The notes: generated by a model from the letters alone, not told the origin. Numbered from the stretch's first letter, positions 11,132 through 23,610 are shown. The stretch is DNA of 64,000 nucleotides from Tetragonia tetragonoides (GCA_038025085.1 CM076139.1:49828807-49892806), one strand, 5' to 3'. Made by a program: numbers and translations.

Positions 11132-11146
11132 TAAGTTTAGGGGGTA

Positions 11147-11423
11147 CTCCCTTCGTCCCATTATATAAGTCTTTCTAGAAAATTAGATTTTTCCGTAATA
11201 TAAGTAATTTTAGAATTCCAATAAAACTTCTATTTTTTTTTACCCATTCTTTCCCTTCTTTCACATTACTTTATTAATTGTTCACCTATTTTATCAAATC
11301 AAAAGTCAAAGGATAATCTAGTAAAATAAAACTATTTTTTTTTTAAATTGAGATTATTTAATAACTTTCTTACTTCTTGTGCAAAAATCTTAAACGACCT
11401 ATATAATAATGGAACGGAGGGAG
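11147..11423. mobile_element. Stowaway MITE
   Basis: The left end CTCCCTTCGTCCCATTATAT and right end ATGGAACGGAGGGAG are the hallmark Stowaway inverted repeats. TA flanks both sides (11145-11146 and 11424-11425), the Tc1/Mariner target duplication. It is 277 bp, AT-rich and non-coding. It begins only 15 bp after the neighbouring Tourist-like element. Confidence 0.92.
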
Positions 11424-11541
11424 TACTTCCCAATTTACTATCCTCTCTTAATGTCTTGTCAATGTTGGATTATGATTAATGTTACATAATAAAGTGGCAT
11501 GCAAATTTGAGCACCAATCATGCAAAAACATTCCTTGCCAC

Positions 11542-11586
<45 letters not shown>

Positions 11587-11615
11587 GAAGGTCTAACATG
11601 TACGAGTATAATGTC

Positions 11616-11756
11616 AATTACCTCTTGCAAAGTAAATGTAGTGTCTTGGAAACATACTTCATTCTTGCATAGCCAAATTGTCCACAAGACCAGAAACACA
11701 TCAAAGAACATCCTGCACCAAATAACTGTTTTGGTGTTGCAAAGTAAAAGGCCCAA
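11616..11756 (-). pseudogene. Fragment of a LINE pol C-terminus (possible)
   Basis: The minus-strand translation contains LWTIWLCKNEVCF. This resembles the W-x-I-W-x-x-R-N-x-x-x-F motif commonly seen between the zinc-binding and RNase H regions of plant LINE reverse transcriptases. Only about 45 residues look related, and the frame then runs into a poly-A/poly-T tract at 11555-11583. It is a dead fragment if the assignment is correct. Confidence 0.35.
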
Positions 11757-11759
11757 ATT

Positions 11760-13200
11760 AGTTACTGTAGCTTTTGCTGTTAAAAAGTCTTTGGAGTAGC
11801 TGTGATGAGTTGAAAAGGCCCTTGTCTCCTAAACATGCTTTTAGTATGGCCACAGGGCAGAGGCCCACATGCCACTTGAGGCTTCTTTTGCTCGTTAAAA
11901 AGAGGTTGGAAGTGAATGGGTATCGAGACATTCCCGCTACGTCATGTTTGGACTCTCGTATTTAATAGAAAACATATCAAATTAACTAAACAACCAGCAC
12001 AAACACTGCCCCGTTAACGTAACACCAAAGGGTTATCTTAGTCGGTAAAGCCAGACTTGCAAATTGGATGGTTGATCTTGACACTCGTTGTCATGGTGCA
12101 TGTTCGTCATATGAGTTGACTTCTACTTTCTTGCGTTTGATAAAACTATCTATGACTACATATGAGGAACCGAACCAGGTTGCAAATTGGATGGTAGATT
12201 GGTATTAGGTCATGACACTCATTGCCATCCCTCTCCTAGAGGTGAATGTATTAGGAATCGAATCGTTAATCTTACATTTAGGGAAATGTCTCACTACCAC
12301 TTGAGCCCATACCATTCTTCTTCTTCTTCTTCTTTTTTGTTTTTTTTTTGGGGGATGATGAACTCTCACTCCTCCACTGCTTGAACCCGTCAGTCATTAA
12401 AGATGGATTGACTTACCCAACCCATATAGTTTACAAGCTATTGCATGCATCCTTGTATATAATATCTTGTGTGGAATTCAGTTCACTGTGGACCAATAGA
12501 TCAAATCTTTTTAAAACATACCTTCCATATGTCCTTAAAAGATTTGCACTATATCCTTGGTCCACCCCTTAGTCCACCGTGGACCAAGTTCACAAGACAG
12601 GTTGGTCCGTGTAGCAAAAAGAACTTGACTTCTGTGAGTTCAATATGATTAGGATTTAAATATTATTTGGTAAATTATTCCGAAACAGTACAACATGACA
12701 TGGCACGGTGAAAATTTGAATATTATTTGGAAAAGGCTTGGGTACCACACACACGACATGACACAAACACAAACATGAATACTACCCAGATCTACCTTTT
12801 AGAATAGTCGACATGACACAAAATACGACAATTATAAACACGGCACGACATGACACTATTATAAAGCACAAAGTCACAGCACAAAGCCATCTTTAACCTC
12901 GACCCTCAACTTTTTGCTTCCATGGCTGAAATTGGTTCCTTGAAAAAACTGGATTCTGCTCTTAAATAATCACATCATGACCTTGACATAGGCCCAGAAA
13001 AATCCGGGCTTCACTGGGCCTTACATCATTTTGGACCTTTTCCCTCAAAAAGGCCTTTTTCTTTCCTTCTCGAGCCTTCTTTTTTGTTTTTCCCTTTATA
13101 CAGCACCCCAGTCCACTTTTAGTTAACACCAAAAAGAGTAGACTGCCACTCAAAAAAAAGAAAAAACAAAAATAAAAAATACTGAACTCACACACAAACC
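11760..13200. other. Intergenic DNA upstream of ferritin
   Basis: No gene is supported. It holds a TTC-rich run near 12318-12336 and CACGACATGACAC-like words at 12690-12860 resembling the first 300 bases of the window. Open frames here are short and show no conserved motif. Confidence 0.5.
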
Positions 13201-13212
13201 TAGAAAGCAAAT

Positions 13213-13305
13213 CACGAGCACGAGCAAGCCACACGCTCAAAATCTCCACCATACACGAGTCCCTCATCTAACGGCTCCTACTTCAAACCTAACCCACACC
13301 ACGAG
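13213..13305 (+). promoter_or_regulatory. Cluster of four CACGAG motifs upstream of ferritin
   Basis: CACGAG occurs at 13213, 13219, 13254 and 13300, all within about 240 bases of the ferritin start codon and just upstream of a TATAAT at 13321. The iron-dependent regulatory sequence (IDRS) described in maize and Arabidopsis ferritin promoters begins with CACGAG, and the last copy continues CACGAGCCC. No copy matches the full published 14-base element as I remember it, so a regulatory role is an inference. Confidence 0.45.
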
Positions 13306-13320
13306 CCCTTCTTCTTCCTT

Positions 13321-13326
13321 TATAAT
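13321..13326 (+). promoter_or_regulatory. Candidate TATA box of the ferritin gene
   Basis: TATAAT lies 129 bases upstream of the start codon in a C/T-rich context. A transcription start near 13350 would give a 5' leader of about 100 bases. Confidence 0.5.
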
Positions 13327-13449
13327 CCCCACCTCTCATTTCCCAGATTCACAGTCACCACTCACTATTTTCTCACTACGATTTTCTCTCACCTCATTTC
13401 ATTTCATTCAAATCCGCCATTTTTAGGGTTTCCAATTTTGAACCAAAAA

Positions 13450-16400
13450 ATGCTTCTAAGAGCTTCACCATCTTTCTCTCTCCTCGCCAACAATGGCGGC
13501 GAAACAGTCCAATTGGCTAATTCGTCGACATTTCTCCGATTCTCTTCGATCAAAAACCCTAATGGATTTTCAGTTACCGCGGCTTTACCGGAGTCAAACA
13601 GCCGTCCGTTGACCGGCGTCGTTTTTGAGCCGTTTGAGGAAGTCAAGAAGGAGCTTGCTATGGTCCCCACTGTTCCTCAGGTTTCTCTTGCTCGTCAAAA
13701 GTATGCTGATGAATGTGAATCCGCCATTAATGAGCAAATTAAGTGAGTTCTTTTTTACTTTCTTTATAATCTTTTTATTTTCTTTCGCCGTTGCTCTGTT
13801 TTTGTCACCATTAGTCATATTCTAAGTGAAATTGAATAGTTTCAGGGTTTTTCTTTGTTTAATTTTGATGAGATGCATGCCGAATTTGTGGATGTATAAA
13901 GTTTTGTTTCAATTTTTTCTTTTTAATCATGAAATTGCTAGAAATGGCATGCATTTGTGTTTTGTTATATTCAATTTCAGTTTTAGTTTTGTTTGGTGTT
14001 AGGTCATTGGTCAATCTTGGTTATGTTCTTGTTAAATTTGGTTTCATTTGCCTTGTTTCTTGATTTAAACTGGCTGATCTAGTATTGCTAATTTTCTTTC
14101 TTTAATATATTTTGGCATTTTTCTGATGGGGTGGGGGAGGTTGAAATATTTTCTGGTTTTTTTTTCTCTTCCAAATGTTGTTCAATTCAATTTTTCTTAT
14201 TAGTTATGGAAATGGTAAAAATCATGCTTTTATTTGTTGCTCTGCTCAAATTTTTGGTTTGTTTGGTGTTTGATCAAGCTTTGACTATGGCCTTGTCAAA
14301 TTTGATGGTTTAGCTTGTTTCTTGAATTAAACTCGTTGATCTAGTCTTGGCAATCGTGTGATTATATTATTGACGAATTTTGTTTGGGGTGGTTTTGCAG
14401 TGTGGAATACAACGTTTCCTACGTGTATCATGCCATGTATGCCTATTTTGATAGAGACAATGTGGCACTCAAGGGTCTTGCCAAGTAAATCGCTCACAAA
14501 CCTGTGTACTTTATTGGGGTTATGGAGTAGTAGTTAGTAAGTGGTAAATTATGGGGTTTGTTGTGTTTTTTAGGTTTTTTAAGGATTCAAGTGAAGAGGA
14601 AAGAGAACATGCTGAGAAATTTATGGAATACCAGGTATTGAAGAAGAAAAAAAACACACACTTAGTGCTCAATTTTATGTCCTTGAATTGGTTAAATTGA
14701 ATTTAATGGAGTTTCTGTTTACAATGGTGTAATTCAGAACAAGCGTGGTGGAAAGGTGAAGTTGCAGACAATACTGATGCCTCTTTCTGAATTTGATCAC
14801 GCTGAGAAAGGAGATGCTTTGTATGGTATGTTTTCTGATTGGTACTACTAACTGTGTTTAGGCTGTATAATGAGATCGTGCTATACTCTATTTCATTTAT
14901 TGTGATGTTTTAGATCGTGCCAACTAGCTCAAAGAATCTTGTGTGAGCATGGTATCATGAAAATAATAAATTTGTTCTGGCAACGTGTACTGCATTTTGG
15001 TTAATCACTTAATTGGAGTATAGTGCTTGGTATATATTTAATGCTGTTCATGGGCACAACGTGAGGGCATCACATTGTCACTGTATTGTTTATGGCTGTG
15101 CCCACTTGTGTATTAATTAGTACTTCAAGTACAATTTCATGAAATTCTTGCTACCGTTCTCCCAATGCTCATCTATCAAACATAACATCGTACTTGGCAT
15201 TTCTACTAGTGTTGTTCAAATGGATTCATTCTGTTTCCAGTTCTGAGTTTGGTATGTGGTTAGTCAGGTTGTTATCGCGTTTGGGTAGTAAATGGTTGGG
15301 CTGTTTTATTTTATTGATGACGATGTGCACAACTATAAGCCTCACTAAACTAAGTTATTGTGAACCTTAACATTAAATGTTGATTTTTAAACATGTTTGA
15401 CCTGATCCTATGATATATGTGAGTATTTGACACTTCTAACATGTTCAATTTCAATGTAATCTTAAAATGCAATTGACCTTGCAAATGATATCTGCTTTGT
15501 TGTCTATATTTGTTAAGTAGAGCACTTTATAAACTACAAATGACCAAGTCCTTGTAATATTTGATAAGAGAGAATTATAGGATGCTGTTTCTTCACCCCG
15601 TCTGTTGGCTTATCACTGTTGGCTGTGCGATAAGTCACAAATCAAAATCATGGTTGCTGATTTTTTGACATACAAAGCTGTACTTCCATTGAGTTGAGTT
15701 ATTATGTATATGTTATTTGTGCGATGTCATTCAGCTAATAGACCTCTTCACAACTTGTGCTATGTGTCCAATTCACCCTATGAAAACTGGAAAAAAGGAT
15801 TCATGTTAATTGCTAAATTTGTTTGATAGGAGTAAGGTTTCTTCTTTAGGTTGCATAGCATGCTCTGTGCTTTTCAGGTGTATTGTGAATGCTGATTGCT
15901 TCTTCTTGTGGTATAGCTATGGAACTTGCATTGTCTTTGGAGAAGCTCACCAATGAAAAACTTTTGAACTTGGACCATGTAAGTATTCGTGGTTACATAC
16001 TCATCTCTGAGTTGTGTTGTTTCCTTTTTTTTTCTCTGCAATCTGCACATATGTACATCATATAACACACACGTATCTATGAAATATTCACTATACATTC
16101 AACTAGAAGATGGTAATTTGACAGAAGCTGTATATGGTTTTCCTGACAATGCTTCGTTGACTTGATGATAAACAGATAGCCGAGAAAAGTAATGATGTGC
16201 AAATGCAGGAATTTATTGAAGGCGAGTTCTTAAATGAGCAGGTAAGCTCAGTACTCCATTACTTAAATGATCTACATCTTAGATATATGGTGTGTTTTGG
16301 ACAAATGCTTCTAGGACTAATTGGTTATACATCTCTCACCTTGGACTCGTTCATTTTCATTTTGCAGGTGGAAGCCATAAAGAAAATCTCCGAATATGTT

Positions 16401-16603
16401 GCTCAGCTGAGGAGAGTGGGCAAGGGACATGGTCAGTGTCCACTTCCCTTCTTTAGCAACCTAATTTCTCAAGTGCTTACCCTGGCATGTTGTCATTCCT
16501 TCCTCTTTGTCATGAATACTGATCCAACTATTACACGTTATGTTCAGGTGTATGGCACTTTGACCAGATGCTTCTTCACGAGGGTGATGCTGCTGCCGCA
16601 TAA
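13450..16603 (+). CDS. FER: Ferritin, chloroplast type
   Basis: This gene encodes a plant ferritin, the 24-subunit plastid iron-storage shell that oxidises Fe(II) and stores it as mineral. Eight exons join in frame: 13450-13742, 14401-14484, 14574-14634, 14738-14825, 15917-15978, 16176-16241, 16368-16431 and 16548-16603, giving 257 residues, the usual plant length. Roughly the first 45-48 residues are a Ser/Asn-rich transit peptide, followed by the plant-specific extension peptide ([17 protein letters not shown]) and the four-helix ferritin fold. Ferroxidase ligands corresponding to human H-chain E27, E62, H65, E107 and Q141 are present as E100, E135, H138, E184 and Q218, so it is a catalytic H-type subunit. 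The ATG at 13450 is the first in frame. The seven-intron layout is typical of plant ferritins. CACGAG motifs upstream suggest iron-responsive transcription. Confidence 0.96.
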
Positions 16604-18122
16604 AGAGATTGATAGATGGAGAATTTTGTCGACATCTTGGAGTTAATCCAAACTTTAGAGTTCCGGAATTGATGGATTAATTTCAGCTAGTAGAACTTGT
16701 GCAATTGACAATTGTTGTCATGACTTTCACATATGCATTGATAGCCATTTAGTTGATTAGGTAGAAAACCTTAGCTAGGAAGTACTGTCAACTGTGTGCT
16801 CCTCCTCTGCTTTTATGGAAGCATGATTCATTTCACCGAAATCCTTTTTTTGTTTTTGCATTTTTTTCGTCTTAATGGTATTTTCACACATGTGGTGGTG
16901 TTTCGACATACGTGTGTTTGGACCTTTGAGACTAAAAACATCTTCATATGTCTATTAGCTCGTGAAATCGATGTTGTTAGTTACTCATACTGTTAGGATT
17001 ATGTGAATTTGTGGGATCTCTCTGGAAGTTTAGTTCAATTTGCAAATGTCACATCTTCGATGTATGTGGCTGAATACAATGCTTTACTCGTAATTCTTCG
17101 GGTCCCAACTTCCCATCCATTGCCAAAATATCCTTGAGACTTGGCTTTAGAACCCTGTACACCATACAGCACAAGCATGAATTCCTTTAGCTGTACAAAC
17201 TTAGGCCAACCCTAATAACCCCATATACCACCTAATGTTACAAAATACACAGAATTTATCCCAACCCCATGTCTCTCTAACATCATTCATTCCAATCAAA
17301 TTCCAATAATACTTCTACTTCTAGCTCCGTTTCAAGTAAGAAGTTGGGGGTGGAGGCGGAAGTGGAAAAAGAGGGGTGGGGGAGGAGGAATGTGACGTCG
17401 GAGTTAAAGTTGGTAAGCTACGCTAAACGGTCTAAACACTCTACACATGTAAGCTAAACCGTAAACAAAGCAAGAAGTTGAATTAATGTTTCCATTGAAG
17501 CCCATTAACAGACGGTAGTCTCTCAACCAAAAAAACAGAGCTCAAGTTGAAACTTGGAAGGATTACATGCCCTGCAAATTCTGCTTCCCTAGCATCTCAA
17601 AACTAAGCCAAAGAGAAGATAATTTCTCGTAAGATAACTAACAATACGCCTGAGTCATGTGACTGTATTATATAACACGTCTATTTTGACATACTCCCAA
17701 AGTTCTCTAGACTATCAGGAGCTTGCCAAGGTTATTACAATGAACGAATAGAAGTACGGAAGTTTTGGAGGGAAAATTTTTCCTATATCAAAACAATTGG
17801 TGGTGTGAAATCAGCTTATAATTCCGATCGTTGTTGAACAGATAGTGAAGCACAGGAACTAGACATGAAAAGAAGTAAATATCCAGGTATGACAATATTC
17901 CTCTTATCTGATAGTTCGATTGGCAAACTGTGAGCCCTGCAACTCACCACAAGAATACATTTTGCTTGGAACTTCTACGGCGACAAAGAGGACGATCCCA
18001 GATATCTTGGCAGTTTACCCAACAATGCATTCATTGTTCCCAAGCAGGTTTTAAATTCCTGCACACTGGGGCAAAGAGAGGGTACTACAACATAACAGTT
18101 CAATTACCTCCATGTTTCCATT
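16604..18122. other. Convergent intergenic region, ferritin and transporter 3' ends
   Basis: This stretch contains the 3' untranslated regions of the plus-strand ferritin gene and the minus-strand transporter gene. Open frames such as 16796-16996 and 17930-18253 show no recognisable domain and are regarded as chance or antisense frames. Confidence 0.6.
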
Positions 18123-19256
18123 TTATTTGTCCTCTCTTGATTCGGATATTGGCTCTGGACTGTCATCGCTTTCTTTATTGCTTTGCATCTCCAGTAGTTT
18201 CTGTTGCTCCTCATCTTTGCCTTTTTGTGGTTCTGAAGCTTTTACAGCCTTAGGCTTGCTCACTGACTGCTGGTACATAACACCACCAAGCATACAGATC
18301 AAAAGCCCCACCGTTCCCACAAAGCTTGAATGCTTATCCCAGATGACAAGGTTTATGACAACTGTTAATAACTTGTTCACTATTCCAAGAACCGTAAAAC
18401 CTGTTGCAGAGATTGCCTTCCGGCAGGAGAACCCAAAGAAGGAGATTGAAAGCCCAAACAAGCATGATAGACCCACTGGCAAAATGACACTGAATGAATG
18501 CCAATCTGACTCATCAGAGATCTCATGCTTTATCTTCTTTAGCTCCCCCATTATAAGCAGCTCCAACGGAAAGAGTAAAAGAGCCTCAAGATTGTTGTAC
18601 AACACTAGGCCCCATGTGTTCAAACCAATGGTCATTACCACATGCTTTATGTAAACAAAATCTATGGTCATGCTAACAAGATAAGCTAAAGCCCAGCTGT
18701 AAGCCATCACTGTGAACTGATAATCCGTCAGCACGTAAATAACACTTCCACCAAAGATAGTAGTGAGCGAGGCCCATGTCTTGAGTGCGGGCCATGGCTG
18801 ATGCAGAAAGAGGGTCTCTCCAATTGCAACAAAGATAGGGACTGCAGAGCGGAAGACTATGAAGGTGTCTACATTGGCATGAAGAAGGAGCTCACTGTTA
18901 GTGAAAAGAGAAAGGTAGAAGATTATTGCAGCCGGAAGAAAGCGCCACATGGTCAAGAGGTCAAGGCGATCGTGTTCTGCCCACTTAAACCACCCACAAA
19001 CTAGAACGCCGGCTGCACTGGTAAAATACTGCAATGCAGTGAGTGCACCAGGATATGGGAATTTCATGATAGCCCATTTGTTAATGATGGAGAGTAATGA
19101 CGCCGATAGGCAATATCCAGCAGCTACTCCATAGATAGATGCCTGCTGAAGCAAGAAACTAGACCATGTCACTTGAATTTCCGAAGCAGAGGATGCATCA
19201 ACATCTGCACTTTTATTCGCCTCACCGGATTTGGAATTCTCAATGTCACCAGTCAT
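18123..19256 (-). CDS. GONST3: Golgi GDP-sugar transporter, GONST3/GGLT1-like
   Basis: The single coding exon encodes a 377-residue nucleotide-sugar transporter of the triose-phosphate/nucleotide-sugar translocator (drug/metabolite) superfamily. About ten hydrophobic segments span residues ~30-335. Conserved stretches include LSIINKWAIMKFPYPGALTA, NVDTFIVFRS and the GIVNKLLTVVIN segment near the C-terminal helices, which corresponds to the GDP-sugar-binding GxxNK motif. The C-terminus is a long acidic, Lys/Glu-rich cytosolic tail. The family moves GDP-sugars into the Golgi lumen in exchange for GMP; in Arabidopsis GONST3 supplies GDP-L-galactose for cell-wall pectin and the related GONST4 supplies GDP-fucose. 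This protein looks closest to GONST3. A splice acceptor (TTCTTTCAG) directly precedes the ATG at 19256, so the first exon is non-coding. Substrate is inferred from similarity. Confidence 0.88.
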   Translation of the reverse strand: MTGDIENSKSGEANKSADVDASSASEIQVTWSSFLLQQASIYGVAAGYCLSASLLSIINKWAIMKFPYPGALTALQYFTSAAGVLVCGWFKWAEHDRLDLLTMWRFLPAAIIFYLSLFTNSELLLHANVDTFIVFRSAVPIFVAIGETLFLHQPWPALKTWASLTTIFGGSVIYVLTDYQFTVMAYSWALAYLVSMTIDFVYIKHVVMTIGLNTWGLVLYNNLEALLLFPLELLIMGELKKIKHEISDESDWHSFSVILPVGLSCLFGLSISFFGFSCRKAISATGFTVLGIVNKLLTVVINLVIWDKHSSFVGTVGLLICMLGGVMYQQSVSKPKAVKASEPQKGKDEEQQKLLEMQSNKESDDSPEPISESREDK

Positions 19257-20716
19257 CTGAAAGAACCAAAAGTTCACTTAGTTTCCTTCTAGAAACCAAT
19301 CAATAATCAGTAAACATCACTCCATAAAGTCAGGATTTGACTGCAGTGTGAATTTTCTATCTAGTTGCCATACATATAACAACTTGTTTAAAGGACTCTA
19401 CAATTTCCAATAATAACAAATCTATCTATATTGCAACAACCACCCAGTGAGTATCCCGCGGAGCAGTGTCTGGGGAGGTCCAGATGTACACAGCCTTACC
19501 ATTAGCTAGTCGTCTAGTAGAGAGGTTGTTTCAATTGCATACACTGGCAAGTGTAACAACATCCAAGTAAGAGGCCATAATGTATATTCTTATCTACATA
19601 TCCAAAGATAATTTCATAGATAAATAAGGTCAACAACTCAAACATATAAAACCAAGAATCCAGGCTGTAAATTTTATGGACTGAATGAAATCTAATTACT
19701 TGAAAGGAAACAGATAAACATGAATTCCAACAATCAGAGGAATTAAGAATTTTGGTAAAACCTTAATTCAAGACCTTTCAATGCCCAAACCCGATTGCCC
19801 CTTCGCGTATTATCAATCAACAGAAGGGATTACCAAAAGATCAAAATTGCTAACTGTATTCATGGCCTCATAGGAAATGGGCTTCCCAAAAAGCCAGCCC
19901 CTGCCAGGCCCAATCTCCAAACCAACTGATTAAAGGAGAAACCACGGGACCGAAGATCCAATATAACTTCCACTGTTGCTTTCAATTACCTGAACAGGGA
20001 TAAAGCAAAGAGCCCCTTTGCATCTCAACCCTTCAAAGACACTATACATTATTTCTATACAGGTTCTGTGACTATGCAGTCTTTTTCTATACAGAATTAT
20101 AGATTCTGTGACTATGCATATGAAAACCCATACAGTCATTGTTTAATTAAACTCACATTGGCGTTTGAATGTGTTGGGTTATTCAACTATAATGACCTAC
20201 GTTGTGGTGATTCCTGAGATATACACAAGCTTAATTAACATCATTTCTTGCTACCTTGATTCTACCAGTAGTTTCTATATTCTATGTTAGAGCATAGCCA
20301 CCTAGATGTACCCACTTAAATGTTTGTTTGGTCCATCAAACATGAACCCTAAAATAAAATATCTACCACAAGCTTCATGAAGCTCAAATGAAGCAAGGAG
20401 TAAATGCTTCGTGGGCATTAAACGAAGCAGTACACACTTAGCTTAGCTTCGTGTGCAGCTCACAAACGGCAGTTCATAAACAGTGAAAAATTAAAATCGA
20501 AATAGACAATCAATCAAACCCAATCTCACCAATAGCTGGAGTAATTCAAACATACCAGTCTCAATAACAATCAAATTCAATACCACAAACAGATCCAGCA
20601 ACAGAGAATTTCAAGATAATAAATTTATGCAAATCGAACAGTTCATATCAATTTACTTGTGAAATTCAAACTAAACAAAATGAAACAAAAATTCAATGAA
20701 TTTGGAAAAGTCGCAC

Positions 20717-20830
20717 CTGCGTGATAGAACAGATGTCGACAGAGACAGCAAAGGCGGTGGTGACGGGACAGAGGGGGCGGTGGTGACGTTGTTACGATAG
20801 TGAGGGGGCTGTGCTTTTTTTGGTTTGGTT
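20717..20830 (-). other. Candidate non-coding leader exon A of the transporter
   Basis: On the minus strand a C-rich stretch ends in CACGCAG followed by GTGCGA, a usable donor. No ATG-led frame continues into the coding exon. It is an alternative to, or an internal exon downstream of, candidate B. Confidence 0.3.
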
Positions 20831-20971
20831 TCATGGGTTGGGGTTAGATGGGAGAGAAACGGGGGCAGGGGGAAAATGGAAAAGGGGGGCAGGGGGAAAA
20901 TGAAAAGGGTATTTTGGTCTAATTTAGTGATGTTTAGTAATTTTCTTGGTGTCATTTAGCAAACATGTAGA

Positions 20972-21283
20972 TTATGAGATCGGATCCTCTCCGGTATAAA
21001 TGGTGCGGTAAACCCTGCGGTACCGATTTTATTTCATTACAACGGGATAAATATTCAAAAAGACGGTACTAAAAAAGTTTGCATCAGAATCACAATAATG
21101 GATCATAACAATATAATTCAGTAGTTGTTTATTGCCCATTTTCTTATTGTCTGACCCTAATCAAAAAGTCTGATTGCAATATTCTTATTACTGTCTTTTG
21201 AATATTTATCCCGTTGTAATCAAATAAAATCGGTACCGCAGGATTTACAGCACCATTTTACCGAAGAGGATCCGATCTCATAA
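20972..21283. mobile_element. Foldback MITE with ~90-bp inverted repeats
   Basis: Positions 20972-21065 and 21188-21283 are inverted copies with few mismatches. Shared words include TGAGATCGGATCCTCT, TGCGGTACCGATTTTAT and ACAACGGGATAAATATTC. TA (or the palindromic TTA/TAA) borders each end. The interior is about 120 bp and non-coding. The superfamily is not certain from these ends. It lies inside the probable leader intron of the transporter gene. Confidence 0.82.
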
Positions 21284-23610
21284 ATTATGGGATTACAAAA
21301 TACAGTATGTATCTTTTCTAGCACAAATAAGAGGTTAACTCTCAACGCCTCACCCGACAAGGATGGTTTACAAGTATATATCTCTCCCACCAACTTTGGT
21401 GGAACTCTCACAAGTCTGAAGTAGGATATTGTAACTTCAAGCATTGAATTCCAAACTTCCAATCAATGACATTTACCATTTGAAGTCTCATATCTTTCAA
21501 TTGCTATTAAATCCTCGAAGTTTTCACTTCCTAGGACTTTCATCCTGTATTGCCATTGAATGCCATGGGAAAATAAGAGATTTTTGTCTCTTTATTATGA
21601 TTATTATTATTCTTTGAGGGACCCACCAAGGAGGGAACCCAACATTAAGCAACCATGTTTAATATGGGGTAATGTACGATTATAAGTTTTCTCATATAAG
21701 TTTTTCGTCAAATCGTTCTAGCCATCTTGACATTTCTCAAATGTTGATAAAACAATTCACCGTTTTATATGATTTGTGATTCCTTTTTTCTTCTGAAAAA
21801 TTAATCATATCGATGAGTTGCATCTATTTTCACTTTACATATCTCAAAATTCAAGATCTGATGTTATGGCTTGCAATACATAGTGCTAAAAAGTCAACTA
21901 TTACCTATATCTTGTAACAATGTCATCGTACTATGGTAGGTAAACTCTTCAATCTAAGTACTCAAATCACATGCAGATGTTCAAGAGTCTAACAACATCC
22001 AATGTAGTAGCAATCCATGCCATAAACTGAGACTTTCTAGTATCATGACAAACAGACTCCGCTCACTTACTTTTCTTTTACCAGAAGTGCAGAACACCAA
22101 AGAAATAAGTAGAACACTGTCAGCAACAAGATTATCTCAACATCCTATCTTCCATAAATTATAACATAAACCTGAAGAGTATTAAAATTTCCGTTGTCTT
22201 AAATCTGGAGTCATGTACGCTTCCTCAACAAAACAGCATAAACCTCTGGGTATAATTACAACCAGATAATGGATTAGTATATCTCCATACCCACTTAGTG
22301 ATCTTCTAAATAGGAAAATAACATCTAGCTAAATCTTTCTACTTACTCAGTCAGAGTCAAAAACACAGTAATTCGATAACTTTGAATCAGATCATAACAT
22401 TCTAAGTTTCTAACGTAACAATTTCATTCTCATTCTCGATCTACATCTATAGTAATCCTGTTTTCACCCAGTTTATAAATTAGCATAAGTTTACTGTTCA
22501 TGTATAAGAGGCAAACTTTTATATCTGAATAAAAAATGACACGAATGTAATTATGATCAAAACGTCCAATCAGAAAGCAGCTTCTATACTCTAAAAGCAG
22601 GTAGACAAAACAATCAATTTGGACAAAAAAAGAACCAGTTTCAAGTTGTCATAAGCATAGTTGTTGTATACAACCACTTACAAGCTAAAATTAATTAAAC
22701 CCTTCAAACTCGTACCACATAATCATGAAGATTTATCTCATGCTTACACTAACTATTAGAACGTAACTAAAACCCTGCCTTTTCAGTTTTTTACTTAATA
22801 CTCTTATTTGTTTTAAGATAACAGCAGGTCCATCAATGCCTTTTCTGACCAACAATCCTAGTGAAAAAAACCTCTCTGCAATTTCATGACAACCTTATCC
22901 CTCCATAAGCAGGAGGTCAATGCAATGCATGGCAACAGTAAAGTAGGTCTATTTGATTCCGGAAACTACGAGCAATTATTCAAACACCACATTCGCTCAT
23001 ACAGTCTTCTGCAGTAAGTTCTTTTTTTTTTTCTTTCTTTCTCCCTCCTAAAACCTTGTTGATATACCAAAGTAATCAAACCATTAGCCATTAGATTTTC
23101 TAATCTTTCGTGGTCCAAATGAGCAATCACGACTAATGCTTAAGGCGAAACTAGCAGCGAGATCCGAAATACCAAATCCAAGGACCAAATACACTTCCAT
23201 AATACTATACAGACATTGCATTAGCTCAATGTGAATGGCCAAAATAATGAAATGATCAGCACTTTTTTAAGTCCAACTTCTTGCCCTTACTCATAAGATA
23301 TCATCACTACGGCACTTTCACTAAAGCCAGCTTTAAGGCAAGCTCTAATAATAATATCCCACCACATAATAAAAACTATCAAAATTTTGTTAGTTCTCTA
23401 CATATACTAACATCTAAGTAAAGATTAACCAAATTTCAATAGGCAAAACATCTAGTTTCACCGCTAAACCCTAAAAAAGCAAAATTGATATTAATCCGAA
23501 CTGAATCATAAACTGTCGGCAGAACCAGAAGTGCACAAATCGATTCAAACTCTAGCACATTAATTCAACCAGTAGCAGACAAATGAATGATAGGAGAGAG
23601 AAAATAGTAC

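Larger units (their letters stand above)
19257..23610 (-). other. Probable 5'-leader intron(s) of the transporter gene
   Basis: A 3' splice site abuts the transporter ATG, and this 4.3-kb stretch contains no credible coding sequence. Two possible donors upstream are CAG-GTGCGA (exon ending at 20717) and GAG-GTACTA (exon ending at 23611). A foldback MITE lies at 20972-21283. Which leader exon is used cannot be decided from sequence alone. Confidence 0.45.
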
